Shown here piece by piece: positions 6,218-7,527 of a stretch of DNA of 7,527 bases (positions are counted from its first letter, which is position 1; each line of letters starts with the position of its first letter). The DNA is taken from assembly GCA_030643455.1 (NCBI GenBank), contig DAOWLV010000145.1, positions 1 through 7,527 on the forward strand, in the 5' to 3' direction. The notes under the pieces are model-generated. The model saw only the letters and a list, made by a program, of their open reading frames with translations. It was not told where the DNA came from and did not search any database. The position numbers and the translations under genes are program-made. Origin of the DNA: Candidatus Krumholzibacteriia bacterium. GTDB lineage: Bacteria; Krumholzibacteriota; Krumholzibacteriia; LZORAL124-64-63.

Positions 6218-6705
6218 TGGGGGGCTTTCCGCGGGGTGAAATCCTGGGTCGGGACCAGCTGCGTCAGTGGGAGCAGGCCGTCCACGCCGCAGGCCGCACC
6301 ATCGCCTTCACCAACGGTTGCTTTGATCTTCTCCACAGCGGCCATCTGGCCAGCCTGACCCAGGCGGCCGAAAACGCCGACGAACTGGTCGTGGCCCTCA
6401 ATGACGACGCATCTGTCCGGCAACTCAAGGGTCCTGGACGTCCCCTTTTGCCCGAGGCGGATCGCGCCGCACTGATTGCCGCCTTGCGGCCTGTTTCGGT
6501 GGTAACTATTTTTGCCGAGCCTACACCGCTGGAGACGATTCTCCAGATCAGGCCCGACGTGCTCGTCAAGGGGTCCGAGTACACCGAAGAGGACATCGTG
6601 GGAGCTCCGGAAGTGAAATCCTGGGGCGGCCGCGTCGTTCGCGTGCCGATGGTGCCCGGCTGGTCGACCTCGCAGATCATCGAAGCGATCAGGCAACTTC
6701 CCTGA
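6217..6705 (+). CDS. hldC: D-glycero-beta-D-manno-heptose 1-phosphate adenylyltransferase (RfaE domain II)
   Basis: Transfers AMP from ATP to heptose 1-phosphate, giving ADP-D-glycero-heptose. The 162-residue protein is a cytidylyltransferase-like nucleotidyltransferase with TNGCFDLLHSGH (32-43), including the HSGH active-site motif at 40-43. LNDDASVRQLKGPGRPLLP (61-79), PDVLVKGSEYTEEDIVGA and the terminal GWSTSQII segment also match the family. The size is that of standalone HldC proteins. The first about 28 residues precede the core and carry a short helix typical of the family. It overlaps the hldA stop by one base and has AAGGA at 6203-6207. HldA and HldC need a phosphatase (GmhB) between their steps and an isomerase (GmhA) before them; neither is in the window. 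Confidence 0.95.
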   Translation: MGGFPRGEILGRDQLRQWEQAVHAAGRTIAFTNGCFDLLHSGHLASLTQAAENADELVVALNDDASVRQLKGPGRPLLPEADRAALIAALRPVSVVTIFAEPTPLETILQIRPDVLVKGSEYTEEDIVGAPEVKSWGGRVVRVPMVPGWSTSQIIEAIRQLP

Positions 6706-6762
6706 GCGGTCCGGTGGTCCATCCAGTACAACAGAGCCCCTTGCGGGCTTCAAGGAGTCGTC

Positions 6763-7527
6763 ATGAGCAGGATCAAGGTCATCATCCTCGGCGCCGCAGG
6801 CCGAGATTTCCACAATTTCAATTGTGTTTACAGGGACAACGAAGCCTATGAAGTGGTGGCCTTCACCGCCACCCAGATCCCCGATATCGATGGCCGGAAG
6901 TACCCCGCCGAACTTGCAGGTGATCTGTATCCCGCAGGAATTCCCATCGAGGACGAATCAAACCTGATCGACCTGATCGCCAAGTTCGATCCTGACATGT
7001 GCGTCATGTCCTACAGTGACCGCTCCTACCAGCAGGTGATGAGCCTGGCGTCGATCGTCAATGCCGCGGGCGTCGATTTCACCATGCTGGGCGAACGGGA
7101 AAACCAGATCAAGAGCACCAAGCCCGTCATCAGCGTGGGCGCCGTGCGGACCGGCTGCGGCAAGAGCCAGACCAGCCGGCGTATCTGCGAGATCCTCCGG
7201 GCCGCCGGCAAGAAGGTCGTGGCCATTCGCCATCCGATGCCCTACGGCGACCTGGTGGCCCAGAAGGTCCAGCGCTTTGCCGAACTCGCGGACCTGGAGA
7301 AACACAAGTGCACCATCGAGGAGATGGAGGAGTACGAGCCCCACATCGCTGCCGGCGGGGTGATCTACTCGGGCGTCGACTACGAAGCCATTCTGCGAGA
7401 GGCCGAAAAGGAAGCCGACATCATCCTGTGGGACGGCGGGAACAACGACACTCCTTTCTACCAGAGCGATCTGCACATCGTGGTTGCGGATCCCCACCGG
7501 CCAGGTCATGAAATGAGTTATTTCCCC
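6763..7527 (+). CDS. COG2403 predicted GTPase, cyclic 2,3-diphosphoglycerate synthetase-like (3' end outside window)
   Basis: 255 codons are present without a stop. The N-terminus is a Rossmann-like unit with ILGAAGRDFHNFN (8-20) and the motif AFTATQIPDIDGRKYP (33-48). A P-loop domain follows: AVRTGCGKSQTSRR (127-140) is a variant Walker A, since the first Gly of GxxxxGKS is Val128. Next are RHPMPYGDL (156-164), EEYEPHI (189-195), the Walker B-like DIILWDGGNND (219-229) and DPHRPGHE (243-250). I recognise this as the family annotated as COG2403 or cyclic 2,3-diphosphoglycerate synthetase. The named archaeal enzyme makes a thermoprotectant in methanogens; the role of bacterial members is not established, so that name is only family transfer. 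The ATG has AAGGAG (6752-6757) five bases upstream. The gene lies 57 bases after hldC and is probably cotranscribed with it. Confidence 0.85.
   Translation, partial: MSRIKVIILGAAGRDFHNFNCVYRDNEAYEVVAFTATQIPDIDGRKYPAELAGDLYPAGIPIEDESNLIDLIAKFDPDMCVMSYSDRSYQQVMSLASIVNAAGVDFTMLGERENQIKSTKPVISVGAVRTGCGKSQTSRRICEILRAAGKKVVAIRHPMPYGDLVAQKVQRFAELADLEKHKCTIEEMEEYEPHIAAGGVIYSGVDYEAILREAEKEADIILWDGGNNDTPFYQSDLHIVVADPHRPGHEMSYFP

Noticed and set aside
6735..6749. A 5-bp hairpin AGCCC-CTTGC-GGGCT between hldC and the COG2403 gene.
   Set aside because: The stem is short and no T tract follows; it runs straight into the ribosome binding site of the next gene.
1..7527. Search for a defence system, mobile element, CRISPR array, tRNA, rRNA or riboswitch.
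   Set aside because: No transposase, integrase, repeat-spacer array, cloverleaf or conserved RNA motif was seen. Apart from the DUF3467 gene, whose function is unknown, the genes are recognisable housekeeping or envelope families, so I do not claim a new system.

Overview
This is a GC-rich stretch of a Gram-negative bacterial chromosome packed with housekeeping genes. The signs of a Gram-negative host are the end of a type IV pilus-type secretin, a lipid A-type lysophospholipid acyltransferase, and the two separate enzymes that make ADP-heptose precursor for lipopolysaccharide. The lineage cannot be fixed from the sequence. Unfused HldA and HldC, a secretin next to aroK, a DUF3467 protein and a bacterial COG2403 GTPase would suit a deltaproteobacterium or a related deep-branching Gram-negative group, but that is inference.

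Layout. Positions 1-138 hold the last 45 codons of a secretin (probably PilQ), followed by a strong GC-rich hairpin (169-198). A compact plus-strand run follows: aroK (217-753), rsmD (750-1337, 4-base overlap), coaD (1340-1816), obgE (1870-2889, GTG start), a short dprA (about 2922-3863, weak start) and an LpxL/HtrB-type acyltransferase (3891-4790). A small DUF3467 gene (4807-5112) lies on the minus strand. It converges with the acyltransferase gene across a hairpin that may terminate in both directions, and it diverges from hldA across a 121-base regulatory gap with one reasonable promoter candidate. The window ends with hldA (5234-6217), hldC (6217-6705) and the first 255 codons of a COG2403 GTPase related to cyclic 2,3-diphosphoglycerate synthetase (6763-7527, runs off the end).

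How the genes work together. AroK (aromatic precursors), RsmD (16S rRNA methylation), CoaD (coenzyme A) and ObgE (ribosome assembly GTPase) are core metabolism and translation genes sharing a transcription unit rather than a pathway. The acyltransferase and HldA/HldC both serve lipid A and inner-core LPS synthesis. DprA handles incoming single-stranded DNA and, with a pilus secretin nearby, is compatible with natural transformation, though both genes are widespread.

I found no mobile element, CRISPR array, RNA gene or clear sign of horizontal transfer, and no convincing undescribed system. The points most worth a second look are a DprA without its usual N-terminal domain, the uncharacterised COG2403 GTPase beside the heptose genes, the lone DUF3467 gene, and a terminator-like hairpin so close to aroK that no promoter fits between them.
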